Origin: Pandoraea faecigallinarum | GTDB lineage: Bacteria; Pseudomonadota; Gammaproteobacteria; Burkholderiales; Burkholderiaceae | DNA: 64,000 bases | Assembly: GCF_001029105.3 (NCBI RefSeq) | Contig: NZ_CP011807.3 | Location: 3,100,001-3,164,000 of the forward strand | Direction: 5' to 3' | Shown here: one piece after another, positions 52,646 through 62,330 of the stretch | Layout: each line of letters begins with the position of its first letter | Numbering within the stretch: position 1 is the first letter of the stretch | The notes under the pieces: model-generated | Database searches by the model: none | What the model saw: the letters and a program-made list of their open reading frames with translations, nothing else | What the model was told of the DNA's origin: nothing | Translations under genes and position numbers: made by a program

Positions 52646-53305
52646 TTACCGACCCGCCATATTGCGTGAGGCAACCGCCACAGTGCCCGGCGAATCGGCC
52701 AGCGGCACGAACTTGCGCGTCGCACCGTCGAGCGCATCGATGCCGCCGGTTCCGATGTCGTAGACCCAACCGTGCAGATTCATCCGCCCCTGTTCCAGCG
52801 CCAGCGCCACCGAAGGATGAGTGCGCAGGTTCGCCAACTGGGCAATGACGTTCTCGCGCACGAGCCCATCGAGCTTCGCATCGGGCGTATCGAACGAATG
52901 GGCCGCATTGATCGCCTTCGCCGCATCGGCATGGCGCAACCAGTTCGCCACTGCCGGCATATGGTCGAGGCACGTACAACGCGCGATGGCGCCCATCGCG
53001 CCGCAATCCGAATGGCCGCAAATCACGATGTCCTGCACGCCCAACACCGCAACGGCGTATTCGACCGTCGCGGAGACGCCACCGGGCTCGGGGCCGTAGG
53101 ACGGAACAATGTTGCCGGCATTGCGAATGACGAACAGTTCGCCGGGCTCCCGCTGCGTGAGCAGTTCCGGCACGACGCGACTGTCCGAACACGTCACGAA
53201 CAGCGCCTTGGGGTTTTGGCTGGTAGCGAGCCGCTTGAAAAGCTCGACACGCTGAGGAAAGGCTTCGCGCTGAAATCGCAGGAAGCCGTCGATGATGTCA
53301 CGCAT
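52646..53305 (-). CDS. beta-class carbonic anhydrase
   Basis: The enzyme interconverts CO2 and bicarbonate. The 219-residue protein has zinc ligands Cys39 (TCSDSRV), His98 and Cys101 (GHSDCGAM), with the Asp41-Arg43 dyad of the active site, all intact. IRNAGNIVP follows as usual. Its length fits the CynT/Can group. It is a single gene, upstream of a region of gene remnants. Cyanate genes are not present, so a general bicarbonate supply role is more likely. Confidence 0.95.
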   Translation of the reverse strand: MRDIIDGFLRFQREAFPQRVELFKRLATSQNPKALFVTCSDSRVVPELLTQREPGELFVIRNAGNIVPSYGPEPGGVSATVEYAVAVLGVQDIVICGHSDCGAMGAIARCTCLDHMPAVANWLRHADAAKAINAAHSFDTPDAKLDGLVRENVIAQLANLRTHPSVALALEQGRMNLHGWVYDIGTGGIDALDGATRKFVPLADSPGTVAVASRNMAGR

Positions 53306-53383
53306 AGCGAATCTCTGAGTTAAGACGCCGGCACAGGCGCGCACCCACCTACCGACGCGATGCGCCCGGCTGCCGGTCGCCCA

Positions 53384-53635
53384 TTATCGCCGACCTTCGC
53401 GGTGCCCGCCCATATGTTTTACCGACCGGCGAATCGCGTGCCCGAATCGTGTGCCCGAATCGCCGGTCTGCAAGGCGAAGTCGACGGCCGCGAGCGCGTG
53501 CAGCGCCGTGGTGTCCAATAGCGGCAGGGGGCTGTCCTGCGAGCCGGCCAGCAACGAGATTTCCGTGCAGCCGGGCACGATGGCCTGCGCGCCCGCATCA
53601 GCCAGCCTGGCCATCACCTTCCGGTAAGCCTCGCG
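53384..53635 (-). pseudogene. 3' remnant of an Asp/Glu racemase gene
   Basis: The minus frame encodes REAYRKVMARLADAGAQAIV, then PGCTEISLL and PLLDTTALHALAAVDFAL. This is the C-terminal third of the aspartate/glutamate racemase family, including the second catalytic Cys in GCTEI. The first roughly 150 residues with the other Cys are absent. The homology ends abruptly at TCGCGA (about 53632-53637), where an AraC remnant on the other strand begins. No start with a ribosome site; a dead fragment. Confidence 0.82.
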
Positions 53636-53757
53636 AGACGGCGCTCGGCGTCATCGCCATCAAGTGCGGCCTCTCCCACCAGTCCCATATGGGCCGGACA
53701 TTGCGCAGCGCATCGGGCCTCGCGCCGCAGCAATATCGCCGTGCGCATCGCCACGTC
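53632..53757 (+). pseudogene. remnant of an AraC-family regulator (second helix-turn-helix)
   Basis: The plus frame reads ETALGVIAIKCGLSHQSHMG and then RTLRSASGLAPQQYRR, the second DNA-binding motif and the end of an AraC/XylS regulator (consensus IA..CGF.dqSHf.R.Fr...G.sP..yR). Everything before it is missing, and the reading frame runs on into the acnB promoter, ending at a TAG that overlaps the -10 box. It abuts the racemase remnant at 53632-53637. Confidence 0.8.
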
Positions 53758-53768
53758 ATCATGCCCGA

Positions 53769-53782
53769 GTCTTATATAAGAC
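53769..53782 (+). promoter_or_regulatory. 14-bp palindromic operator upstream of acnB
   Basis: GTCTTATATAAGAC is a perfect palindrome ending 9 bases before the acnB -35 box. The TAAGACAT half is repeated directly at 53784-53791, so ATAAGAC occurs twice with a 7-base step. The shape suits a GntR-type dimeric regulator; the protein itself is not encoded in the window. Confidence 0.6.
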
Positions 53783-53791
53783 ATAAGACAT

Positions 53792-53820
53792 TTGACCTTG
53801 CCTGTCATAGGGACTAGAAT
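53792..53820 (+). promoter_or_regulatory. sigma70 promoter of acnB
   Basis: TTGACC (53792-53797) and TAGAAT (53815-53820) are exactly 17 bases apart. Transcription would start near 53827, about 70 bases before acnB. Confidence 0.75.
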
Positions 53821-53897
53821 CTCGGCAAAAGCAGTACTGGAACAAGCCTCGGAGGCCTCAAAACCTCCCCCGAAACGCAACATCAGCAGGTCTCCTC

Positions 53898-56483
53898 ATG
53901 CTTGAAAACTATCGTGCTCACGTGGCCGCCCGCGCCGCGCTTGGTATTCCGCCTCTGCCGCTCACCGCTCAGCAGACCGCCGAACTGGTCGAATTGCTGA
54001 CGAACCCGCCCGCAGGCGAGGCGCAGACGCTGGTCGATCTCATTACCCACCGCGTGCCCGCCGGCGTGGACGAAGCCGCCCGTGTGAAGGCCGGCTTCCT
54101 GGCCGCCGTCGCCAAGGGCGAGACGGCCTGCGCCCTGATCTCGCGCGAGCGCGCCACCGAACTGCTCGGCACGATGCTGGGCGGTTACAACATCGCCCCG
54201 CTCATCGAATTGCTGTCCGACGCCGACCTCGGCGCGGTGGCCGCCGATGCGCTCAAGAAAACCCTGTTGATGTTCGACCAGTTCCACGACGTCAAGGAAC
54301 TCGCCGACAAGGGCAACGCCAACGCCCGCGCCGTGCTGCAAAGCTGGGCCGACGCCGAGTGGTTCACGAGCCGCCCGGAAGTGCCGCAAAGCCTGACCAT
54401 CACCGTGTTCAAGGTGCCCGGCGAGACCAACACCGACGACCTGTCGCCAGCCCCCGACGCCACGACCCGCCCGGACATTCCGCTGCACGCGCTGGCGATG
54501 CTCAAGAATGCACGTCCGGGCATCACCCCGGAAGAAGACGGCAAGCGCGGCCCGGTGGCATTCATCGAATCGCTCAAGGAAAAGGGCCATCTGGTCGCCT
54601 ACGTCGGTGACGTCGTCGGCACCGGCTCCTCGCGCAAGTCGGCCACCAACTCGGTGCTGTGGTTCACGGGCGAAGACATTCCCTTCATTCCGAACAAGCG
54701 TTTTGGCGGTGTGTGTCTTGGCAGCAAGATCGCGCCGATTTTCTACAACACGATGGAAGACGCCGGCGCCCTGCCGATCGAACTCGACGTGTCGCAGATG
54801 GAAATGGGTGATGTGGTCGAGCTGCGCCCGTACGAAGGCAAGGCCCTGAAGAACGGCGCCGTGATCGCCGAATTCCAGGTCAAGTCCGACGTGCTGTTCG
54901 ACGAAGTGCGCGCAGGCGGCCGTATTCCGCTGATCATCGGCCGTGGCCTGACGGCCAAGGCCCGCGAAGCCCTGGGCCTTCCCCCGTCGACGCTGTTCCG
55001 TCTGGCCCAGCAACCGGCCGACAACGGTCGCGGCTTCTCGCTGGCACAGAAGATGGTCGGGCGCGCCTGCGGCCTGCCGGAAGGTCAGGGTATCCGCCCG
55101 GGCACGTACTGCGAACCGAAGATGACCTCGGTCGGCTCGCAGGACACGACCGGCCCGATGACTCGCGACGAACTCAAGGATCTGGCCTGCCTCGGCTTCT
55201 CCGCCGACCTCGTCATGCAGTCGTTCTGCCATACCGCCGCGTATCCGAAGCCGGTGGACGTGAAGACGCACCAGACGCTGCCGAACTTCATCAGCAACCG
55301 CGGCGGTATCGCTCTGCGTCCGGGCGACGGCGTGATTCACTCGTGGCTGAACCGCATGCTGCTGCCCGATACCGTGGGCACTGGCGGCGACTCGCATACG
55401 CGCTTCCCGATCGGCATCAGCTTCCCCGCGGGTTCGGGTCTGGTCGCCTTCGCGGCAGCCACCGGCACGATGCCGCTGGACATGCCGGAATCGGTGCTGG
55501 TCCGCTTCAAGGGCAAGATGCAGCCGGGTGTCACGCTGCGCGACCTCGTCAACGCCATCCCGCTGTACGCCATCAAGCAGGGCATGCTGACGGTGGCCAA
55601 GCAAGGCAAGAAGAATATCTTCTCGGGCCGCATTCTCGAAATCGAAGGTCTGCCGGACCTGAAGGTCGAGCAGGCGTTCGAACTCTCGGATGCATCCGCC
55701 GAACGTTCGGCCGCCGGTTGCACGGTGCACCTGAACAAGGAGCCGATCATCGAATACCTGAACAGCAACATCACGCTGCTCAAGTGGATGATCGCCCAGG
55801 GCTATCAGGATCCGCGCAGCCTGCAACGCCGCATCACGGCGATGGAGCAATGGCTGGCCGATCCGCAACTGCTGTCCCCGGACGCCGATGCCGAATACGC
55901 CGCCGTCATCGAAATCGATCTGGCCGACATTCACGAGCCGATCGTGGCCTGCCCGAACGATCCGGACGACGTCAAGACGCTCTCGGACGTCGCTGGCGCA
56001 ACCATCGACGAAGTGTTCATCGGTTCGTGCATGACCAATATCGGTCACTTCCGCGCTGCGTCGAAGCTGCTTGAAGGCAAGCGCGACATTCCGGTCAAGC
56101 TTTGGGTCGCGCCGCCGACCAAGATGGACCAGAAGCAACTGACGGAAGAAGGTCACTACGGCGTGTTCGGCACGGCCGGCGCGCGTACCGAAATGCCGGG
56201 CTGCTCGCTGTGCATGGGTAACCAGGCGCAGGTGCGCGAAGGCGCAACCGTGATGTCGACGTCGACCCGCAACTTCCCGAACCGTCTGGGCAAGAACACG
56301 AACGTGTATCTCGGCTCGGCGGAACTGGCCGCAATCTGCTCGCGCCTGGGCAGGATTCCGACCAAGGAAGAGTACATGGCCGACATGGGCGTGCTCGCCA
56401 GCAACGGCGACAAGATCTACAAGTACATGAACTTCGATCAGATCGAAGACTTCAAGGAAGTCGCCGATACGGTTCAGGTTTAA
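53898..56483 (+). CDS. acnB: bifunctional aconitate hydratase 2 / 2-methylisocitrate dehydratase
   Basis: AcnB isomerises citrate to isocitrate in the TCA cycle, and can act in the methylcitrate cycle. The 861-residue protein has the AcnB order: N-terminal HEAT-like domain (residues 1-160), the swivel domain in the middle ([20 protein letters not shown]), and the catalytic domains with [12 protein letters not shown], the cluster ligands in [10 protein letters not shown] and in GCSLCMGN. All three Cys are intact. It is a single-gene unit with a strong promoter, an upstream palindromic operator, and a strong terminator. Confidence 0.98.
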   Translation: MLENYRAHVAARAALGIPPLPLTAQQTAELVELLTNPPAGEAQTLVDLITHRVPAGVDEAARVKAGFLAAVAKGETACALISRERATELLGTMLGGYNIAPLIELLSDADLGAVAADALKKTLLMFDQFHDVKELADKGNANARAVLQSWADAEWFTSRPEVPQSLTITVFKVPGETNTDDLSPAPDATTRPDIPLHALAMLKNARPGITPEEDGKRGPVAFIESLKEKGHLVAYVGDVVGTGSSRKSATNSVLWFTGEDIPFIPNKRFGGVCLGSKIAPIFYNTMEDAGALPIELDVSQMEMGDVVELRPYEGKALKNGAVIAEFQVKSDVLFDEVRAGGRIPLIIGRGLTAKAREALGLPPSTLFRLAQQPADNGRGFSLAQKMVGRACGLPEGQGIRPGTYCEPKMTSVGSQDTTGPMTRDELKDLACLGFSADLVMQSFCHTAAYPKPVDVKTHQTLPNFISNRGGIALRPGDGVIHSWLNRMLLPDTVGTGGDSHTRFPIGISFPAGSGLVAFAAATGTMPLDMPESVLVRFKGKMQPGVTLRDLVNAIPLYAIKQGMLTVAKQGKKNIFSGRILEIEGLPDLKVEQAFELSDASAERSAAGCTVHLNKEPIIEYLNSNITLLKWMIAQGYQDPRSLQRRITAMEQWLADPQLLSPDADAEYAAVIEIDLADIHEPIVACPNDPDDVKTLSDVAGATIDEVFIGSCMTNIGHFRAASKLLEGKRDIPVKLWVAPPTKMDQKQLTEEGHYGVFGTAGARTEMPGCSLCMGNQAQVREGATVMSTSTRNFPNRLGKNTNVYLGSAELAAICSRLGRIPTKEEYMADMGVLASNGDKIYKYMNFDQIEDFKEVADTVQV

Positions 56484-56530
56484 GGCAATTATCCGGTGCC
56501 GGTGTGCCAGTCACACCGGCGAGCAGTGCG

Positions 56531-56567
56531 AAAGCGCTGCGAGCCATTGGCTCGCAGCGCTTTTTTT
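56531..56567. terminator. strong, shared terminator of acnB and the liv operon
   Basis: AAAGCGCTGCGAGCC (56531-56545) and GGCTCGCAGCGCTTT (56549-56563) form a perfect 15-bp stem with a 3-base loop. Seven T follow on the plus strand (56561-56567). The paaK-like stop codon lies inside the T tract. The minus strand reads AAAGCGCT..AGCGCTTTC and could terminate too, with a weaker tail. Confidence 0.93.
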
Positions 56568-57805
56568 CAGTCGTAGGCCCGGGCATCCTCCACCAGTCTC
56601 CCGTCGAGGGGCAGCGATCCTGCCGCCACGAAATCGACCTCGGCGCGCAATCGCGTCACGTCGCGCAACGTCTCCTGCACCCGCGCCGCCAACCCTTCCG
56701 GCGGCGCGTCCTTCGTCTCGCACAGCAGACGCATCCGGTCATCCCCCACACGGCCCTCCACGCGCAAACGCACGCGAACCAGCTCGGGATAGCGCTTGCC
56801 GATCTCGCCGATCTGCCCCGGGTGCACGAACATGCCCCGCACCTTGACCGTCTGATCCGCGCGGCCGAGCCAGCCTTTGAGGCGCATGTTCGTGCGGCCA
56901 CAAGGACTGATGCCGGCCTCCACAGCCGACAGGTCTCCCGTCGCAAAGCGAATCAGCGGATAGTCCGGATTGAAGTTCGTCACCACGACTTCGCCGATCT
57001 CGCCTTCTGCCACAGGCCGCGTGCCGCCCGGCTCCACCAGTTCGACCAGCACGTTCTCGTCGACGATCAACCCGGCCTGTGCGTCGCTCTCGAACGCAAT
57101 CAGCCCGAGGTCCGCCGTGCCGTACAACTGCCGCGCAGCGATGCCCCGCGCGTTGAACCACTCGCGCAACGACGGCGGCAGTGCTTCGCCCGAGAGCGTG
57201 GCGCGCCGGATGCTGCTAATGTCCGCGCCCGCCGCCTCGCCCTTCTCGACCAGAATTTTCAGGAACGACGGCGTCCCCGCGTAGGCCACCGGGCGCAAAT
57301 GACGAATCGCTTCCAGCTGCAATTCCGTTTGCCCCACACCGGCGGGGAACACGCAGCAGCCCAGGCGCGCCGCCCCCGTCTCGATCATCATGCCCGCGGG
57401 CGTGAAGTGATACGAGTAGGTGTTGTAGACAAGATCGCCCGCCCGCAACCCGGCCGCGAACATCGCCCGCGCAAAGCGCCACCAGTCGCTGCCGCGACCG
57501 TCAGGCTCGTAGATCGGCCCGGGAGACTGATAGATGTGCGCCAGACCGCGCATCGGTGTTGCATTCAAGCCGCCCAGGGGCGGATGCCGCTGCTGAAACG
57601 CCGACAGATCCGATTTGCGCGTGACGGGCAGCCCGGCCAGCGCGTCGCGCGAGCCGATCTCATGCGCATCGATATCGTCGAGCACCTCCGCGAAGTATGC
57701 GGCGTGCGTACGCGCATGCGCGACGTGGGCGGGCAAGGCAGCAAGCAACGCCTGCTCGCGAAGCGCCGGTGCACGGGTTTCCAGCGTATCGAAGTATTCG
57801 TTCAT
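56567..57805 (-). CDS. phenylacetate-CoA ligase family protein
   Basis: The 412-residue ANL enzyme resembles PaaK: QSPGPIYEPDGRGSDWWRFARAMFAAG (split), NTYSYHFTPAGMMIETGAARLGC, AGTPSFLKILVEK, LYGTADLGLIAFES and RFATGDLS with GRADQTVKVRGMFVHPGQI. The usual S-S-G-T-T-G phosphate loop is replaced by QSPGPIYEPDG, as in PaaK-like ligases annotated with this branch of the family. It is the last gene of the liv operon, 66 bases after livF. It should activate an aryl or other carboxylic acid; specificity is not evident. Confidence 0.9.
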   Translation of the reverse strand: MNEYFDTLETRAPALREQALLAALPAHVAHARTHAAYFAEVLDDIDAHEIGSRDALAGLPVTRKSDLSAFQQRHPPLGGLNATPMRGLAHIYQSPGPIYEPDGRGSDWWRFARAMFAAGLRAGDLVYNTYSYHFTPAGMMIETGAARLGCCVFPAGVGQTELQLEAIRHLRPVAYAGTPSFLKILVEKGEAAGADISSIRRATLSGEALPPSLREWFNARGIAARQLYGTADLGLIAFESDAQAGLIVDENVLVELVEPGGTRPVAEGEIGEVVVTNFNPDYPLIRFATGDLSAVEAGISPCGRTNMRLKGWLGRADQTVKVRGMFVHPGQIGEIGKRYPELVRVRLRVEGRVGDDRMRLLCETKDAPPEGLAARVQETLRDVTRLRAEVDFVAAGSLPLDGRLVEDARAYD

Positions 57806-57871
57806 AGGGACGGTGACACGATCGGGATTGAGGTTCCGGGGAACAGCGATGTCATGGCCGGGACATTGCCC

Positions 57872-58684
57872 TCAGGCGATCCAGCGCTTGCGACGCCGAT
57901 AGCTCTTGACGTTGCGAAAACTCCCCGCACTGCTCACACCATCCTTGGCAATGCCGAGGTAGAACTCCTTGACGTCCTCGTTATCGCGCAGGGCGTTGGC
58001 GTCGCCGTCCATCACCACGCGTCCGTTCTCGAGGATGTAACCGTAGTCGGCATAACGCAGCGCCGCCATCGTGTTCTGTTCGGCCAGCAGAAAACTCACG
58101 TTCTCGCGTTGATTGAGGTCGCGCACGATCGTGAAGATCTCCTCGACGATCTGCGGCGCGAGGCCCATCGACGGCTCGTCGAGCAGAATCATCGACGGCT
58201 GCGCCATCATGGCCCGGCCGATGGCGCACATCTGCTGCTCGCCCCCGGAGGTATAGCCCGCCTGCGACTTGCGGCGCGTCTTCAGACGTGGGAAATAGGC
58301 ATAGATGCGCTCCAGCGCATGCTGCTGGGCACTGCGCGACGCATGCCGCACATAGCCGCCCGTGAGCAGATTCTCCTCGATGGTCAAATGGCCGAAGCAG
58401 TGACGCCCCTCCATGACCTGAATCACTCCGCGCTTGACCAGACCGTTCGGCGTGAGCTTCTCCACACGCTCCCCGCGATAGTCGATGGTGCCCTTCGTCA
58501 CCTCGCCGCGCTCGGCGTGCAAGAGGTTCGAGATCGCCTTGAGCGTCGTGCTCTTGCCTGCACCGTTGGCCCCGAGCAGCGCCACGATCTTGCCCTGCGG
58601 CACGATCAGCGACACGCCCTTGAGCACCAGAATGACGTGGTCGTAGATAACTTCGATGTTATTGACGCGCAAACTCGCTTCCAT
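57872..58684 (-). CDS. livF: branched-chain amino acid-type ABC transporter ATPase, LivF-like
   Basis: The 270-residue ATPase has Walker A GANGAGKST (about 41-49), the Q-loop in VIQVMEGRHCFGHLTIEENL, the signature as TSGGEQQM, Walker B as MILLDEPSMGLAP and the switch His replaced in the LLAEQNTMAAL segment, as usual for LivF. The C-terminus extends about 25 residues with a basic end (SYRRRKRW). CGGAG precedes the ATG. It is separated from livK by a 9-bp hairpin. Confidence 0.94.
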   Translation of the reverse strand: MEASLRVNNIEVIYDHVILVLKGVSLIVPQGKIVALLGANGAGKSTTLKAISNLLHAERGEVTKGTIDYRGERVEKLTPNGLVKRGVIQVMEGRHCFGHLTIEENLLTGGYVRHASRSAQQHALERIYAYFPRLKTRRKSQAGYTSGGEQQMCAIGRAMMAQPSMILLDEPSMGLAPQIVEEIFTIVRDLNQRENVSFLLAEQNTMAALRYADYGYILENGRVVMDGDANALRDNEDVKEFYLGIAKDGVSSAGSFRNVKSYRRRKRWIA

Positions 58685-58759
58685 GCGTGACTCCGGAATC
58701 GATGCGACCGGAATCCCTCCGGCGCTGAATCGTCTGATGGCCCAACGTCCGTGCGTGCA

Positions 58760-58785
58760 CGCGAGGCGCACCCGGGCGCCTCGCG
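58760..58785 (-). other. hairpin between livK and livF
   Basis: CGCGAGGCG (58760-58768) and CGCCTCGCG (58777-58785) form a perfect 9-bp stem with an 8-base loop, in the 116-base gap. No T run follows. It probably stabilises or limits the transcript so that the binding protein is made in excess. Confidence 0.6.
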
Positions 58786-58800
58786 AGAGAGCGAAGACGC

Positions 58801-60126
58801 TCAGCCCTTGAAGCAGGCGGGTGTGATCCCCTTTTCCTTGGCGTATTGCTTGGCGGACGCTTCGAACAACGGGTGAATCAGACGGCGGTTGCCCTCGATC
58901 CAGTCAGACGCCATGACCCACTTGGTGCCGTCCCACTGCTGGATGCGCACCTTGCCCGAGCCTTCGTGGTCCTCGCAACTCGTCTTGATGTCCGGCAGCA
59001 ATCCCGTCGCCCCGAGCGCCTTGAGGCGGGCCGCGTCGATATTCAGGTTTTCGAGCGCCCAGCGCACCTGCACCGGCGTGGATACCTTGCCCTTGCCGAA
59101 CTTGTTCTGCGCCGTATTGAGCGCCTCGACGGTAGCGACCGCAGCGGAAACGCCACGGTTGTATAGCACCGAGCCGACCTTCGACGGATCCTGCATGTTC
59201 CCCTTGCCCGCGCCGTAGACGACCTTTTCGATGTCGGCGATCAGCGGCACCTGCTTACCGGCAACGTTCCACGTCGCGCTCATGTAGCCCTTGGCCGCCG
59301 GACCTGCCGGGATCGTGTCCTCTTCCGATCCGGCCCACCAGCTGCCGACGATCTTCTCGCGCGGATAGCCAACCTTCTGTGCCGCCTTGAGCGCCGTCTG
59401 ATTCATCACGCCCCAGCCCCAGAACACCACGTAATCCGGGTTCTCCTGACGAATCCGCAGCCACTGCGCGCCCTGTTCGTTGCCGGGATGCGCCACCGGA
59501 ATCTCGATGAGGTTGAACTTGTGAATCTTCGACTCCGCCTGCATGGCGACAATCGGCTCTTTGCCGTACGCCGAATCGTGGTACAGGAATACGATCTTCT
59601 TGCCGTTGAGTTGCCCGCCGTTCTTGTCCGCGAGGAACTTGATGATGGCCGAGGCCTGCATCTGGTACGTCGTCACCAGCGGGAATGCCCACGGGAACAC
59701 GGTGCCGTCCACGGCGTCGGTACGGCCGTAGCCCATCATCACGAGCGGCACCTGATCGGTTGCCGTCTTGTCGATCAGCGCATACGAAATGCCGGTCGCC
59801 ATCACGTGGTACGCCGTGCCCTTGGTCGTCGGATTCTTGCCCTTCAGACGCTCATAGCATTCCACGCCCTTGGCGTTGTTGTACTCCGTCTCGCACTCTT
59901 CCCACGTCAACTTGACGCCGTTCACCCCGCCGTTCTTCAGATTCACGTATTGCAGATAATCGATGAATCCACCGTAAAACGACTGGCCGTTCGCGCCGTA
60001 CGGACCGACGCGGTAGTCGGCCAGCGCGATGAATTGCTCGTTCGATTGCGCGAATGCCGGACTCGTCGCCCCCGTGCCGAGCGCAAGGGCCAGACCCAAC
60101 GATGCCGTCAACTGTTTCGTGTTCAT
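58801..60126 (-). CDS. livK: branched-chain amino acid-type ABC substrate-binding protein, LivK-like
   Basis: The 441-residue periplasmic protein has a signal peptide (MNTKQLTASLGLALALGTG, cleavage near ATSPAFAQ). The fold is the type I LIV-binding fold with VGPYGANGQSFYGGFIDYLQYVNLKNGGVNG. LSY and family-typical VALAVMATGISYALIDKTATD are recognisable. Proteins of this subgroup are found with acyl-CoA or PaaK-like ligases, so the ligand may be an aromatic or branched acid rather than leucine. It lies in the middle of the liv operon, 70 bases after livM. Confidence 0.93.
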   Translation of the reverse strand: MNTKQLTASLGLALALGTGATSPAFAQSNEQFIALADYRVGPYGANGQSFYGGFIDYLQYVNLKNGGVNGVKLTWEECETEYNNAKGVECYERLKGKNPTTKGTAYHVMATGISYALIDKTATDQVPLVMMGYGRTDAVDGTVFPWAFPLVTTYQMQASAIIKFLADKNGGQLNGKKIVFLYHDSAYGKEPIVAMQAESKIHKFNLIEIPVAHPGNEQGAQWLRIRQENPDYVVFWGWGVMNQTALKAAQKVGYPREKIVGSWWAGSEEDTIPAGPAAKGYMSATWNVAGKQVPLIADIEKVVYGAGKGNMQDPSKVGSVLYNRGVSAAVATVEALNTAQNKFGKGKVSTPVQVRWALENLNIDAARLKALGATGLLPDIKTSCEDHEGSGKVRIQQWDGTKWVMASDWIEGNRRLIHPLFEASAKQYAKEKGITPACFKG

Positions 60127-60196
60127 GCTGTGTCTCCATCTGTGGTTTTGTGTGTCACCGAACTAGCACCGGCAACGCTCGCCGGCTGGGCAAACT

Positions 60197-61273
60197 TCAA
60201 TGCGGGAAGGGCCAGATGCGCAGCTTCTCCTTGGCGATCTGCCAGAGCCGCGCGAGCCCATGTGGTTCGGCAATCAGGAAAAAGACGATGAGACCGCCGA
60301 ACACCATCAACTGGATATGCGAGACGGTGGCGTTGGTGAACGGCAGATGCAGGAAGGTCGCAATCGCCGGTAACGTGCTGTCGAGCAGAATCGGCAGCAG
60401 CAAGATGAACGCCGCACCGAGAAAACTGCCGAGAATGCTGCCCACGCCGCCGATGATGATCATGAACAGGATGCGGAACGACAGATCGAGCGAGAAGCCG
60501 TCCGGCTCGACGGAACCCAGGTAGCAGTAGGCATAGAGCGCGCCGGCCACACCGCAGTAGAACGAACTCACGGCGAAGGCCAGCAACTTCACCCGCATGA
60601 GCGGAATGCCGATGACCTCGGCGGCCACGTCCATGTCGCGCACGGCCATCCAGGCGCGGCCGATATGCGAGCGCACGAGATTCTTCGCCACGAGCGCCAT
60701 GAGCGTGACCACGCCGAGCACGAACAGGTATTTGCGCACCGGCGTGTCGACGTCCACGCCGAACACCGAGATCTTCTGCGCCGTGATCACGCCCGACGAA
60801 CTATTGTTCGAGAGCCACGGAAATTTGGTAAGTGCCCACAGCACGAAGAACTGTGCCGCAAGTGTGGCGACCGCCAGATAGAACCCCTTGATGCGTAACG
60901 ACGGCAGCCCGAACGCAATGCCGACGAGCGCCGCGCTCGCGCCGCCCAGCGCGAACGACGCCAGAATCGGCATACCGTCGATGCGCAACTGGAAGTTGTA
61001 GGAGGCGTACGCTCCGACGGCCATAAATGCTGCCGTGCCGAGCGACAGTTGCCCGGCGTAGCCCGTGAGCAGATTCAGCCCCAGCGCTGCCAGCGAAAAC
61101 ACCAGAAACGGCACGAGAATAGCCGTGAGCCAGTACTCGGAGGCGATCCACGGCAACACGCCGAACGCCACGACGAGCACGGAGCACACGGCGATCCGGT
61201 CCTGCCGGATCGGAAAAATCTGGCTGTCGGCAACGTAGGACGTCTTGAACTGCCCTGCTTCGCGATAGAACAT
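60197..61273 (-). CDS. livM: branched-chain amino acid-type ABC permease, LivM-like
   Basis: The 358-residue inner-membrane protein has about ten helices and the LivM hallmark SLAALGLNLLTGYAGQLSLGTAAFMAVGAY, plus the coupling-loop region GRAWMAVRDMDVAAEVIGIPLMRVK. It forms the transmembrane pore with LivH. GAGG precedes the ATG by 8 bases. It follows livH by 87 bases. Confidence 0.95.
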   Translation of the reverse strand: MFYREAGQFKTSYVADSQIFPIRQDRIAVCSVLVVAFGVLPWIASEYWLTAILVPFLVFSLAALGLNLLTGYAGQLSLGTAAFMAVGAYASYNFQLRIDGMPILASFALGGASAALVGIAFGLPSLRIKGFYLAVATLAAQFFVLWALTKFPWLSNNSSSGVITAQKISVFGVDVDTPVRKYLFVLGVVTLMALVAKNLVRSHIGRAWMAVRDMDVAAEVIGIPLMRVKLLAFAVSSFYCGVAGALYAYCYLGSVEPDGFSLDLSFRILFMIIIGGVGSILGSFLGAAFILLLPILLDSTLPAIATFLHLPFTNATVSHIQLMVFGGLIVFFLIAEPHGLARLWQIAKEKLRIWPFPH

Positions 61274-61360
61274 GTGTAGCCTCTGCGATGGAATGCTTAA
61301 CGCATGCGTTGGGGAGGGACGGCGGCTCCGCCCGCGAGCCGTTCAGCCGTTCAGCGCCAT

Positions 61361-62275
61361 TCAGACCCGATCGATGTGCCGCTCGCCGAACAGCCCCTCC
61401 GGGCGCACCAGCAGGAACAGCAGCGCGAAGACATACGGGAACCAGCCTTCGATACCGCCGAAATTGCCGCCGAACTGGGCTTGCAGCAGTTGCGGCACGT
61501 AAATCTCCGCGAGCTTTTCCGCCGCCCCGATGATTAACCCGCCGACGATCGCCCCCGGAATCGACGTGAAGCCGCCGAGAATCAGCACCGGCAGTGCCTT
61601 GAGCGCTGTCATCGTGAGCGCGAATTGCACGCCGTTGCGCGAGCCCCAGAGCATGCCCGCCACGAGGGCAACGAACCCCGAGACGCTCCACACGACCACC
61701 CAGATGCGCTGCAACGGAATGCCCAGCGAGAGCGCCGCCTGATGGTCGTCGGCCACCGCGCGCAGCGCGCGACCGATGCTCGTCGCCTTGAAGAACAACG
61801 CCAGCAGAGCCACGAGCACGGCCGCAATGCCGGCCGCCGCCAGATCGAAGCTGCTGATCAGCACGCCCGTCGAGTCCAGAATCGAGGCGATGGGCTCATC
61901 GACGATACCCAGCGATAACGGACGCACCTCGTTGCCCCACAGCAGCGGTGCGAGGCCCTCCAGGAAGAACGACAGGCCGATGGTGGCCATGAACAAGGTG
62001 ATCGGCGACTGATTCACGAGCTTGCGCAGCACGAAGCGCTCCGTCGCCATGCTCAGGAGCACCATCACGACGAAGGCGCCGATGGCCGCGGCCCACAGCG
62101 GCAGGCCATGCTCCATGAGGCCGACGACCGACAATGCCGCGAAGTACACCATCGCGCCCTGCGCGAAGTTGAAGACCCCGGACGCCTTGAAGATCAGCAC
62201 GAAGCCCAGCGCCACGAGCGAATACATCACCCCCGAGAGCAGGCCGCCGATCAGGATTTCAAAGAAGAACTGCAT
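61361..62275 (-). CDS. livH: branched-chain amino acid-type ABC permease, LivH-like
   Basis: The 304-residue inner-membrane protein has eight or more helices, starts MQFFFEILIGGLLSGVMYSLVALG and has the coupling region GRALRAVADDHQAALSLGIPLQRI. This matches LivH. It lies between livG (55 bases upstream) and livM. GGAGA precedes the ATG. Confidence 0.95.
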   Translation of the reverse strand: MQFFFEILIGGLLSGVMYSLVALGFVLIFKASGVFNFAQGAMVYFAALSVVGLMEHGLPLWAAAIGAFVVMVLLSMATERFVLRKLVNQSPITLFMATIGLSFFLEGLAPLLWGNEVRPLSLGIVDEPIASILDSTGVLISSFDLAAAGIAAVLVALLALFFKATSIGRALRAVADDHQAALSLGIPLQRIWVVVWSVSGFVALVAGMLWGSRNGVQFALTMTALKALPVLILGGFTSIPGAIVGGLIIGAAEKLAEIYVPQLLQAQFGGNFGGIEGWFPYVFALLFLLVRPEGLFGERHIDRV

Positions 62276-62330
62276 CGATGTCTCCAGGTTGCCAATGCGT
62301 CGTCAACAGTGCTGCACTGTCTTTGCGCGC

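Noticed and set aside
51323..53305. tRNA-Ser integration site with flanking direct repeats
   Set aside because: No second copy of the tRNA 3' end was found in the window, and there is no integrase gene.
53883..56156. 757-codon open frame opposite acnB
   Set aside because: Antisense shadow of a fully conserved acnB gene.
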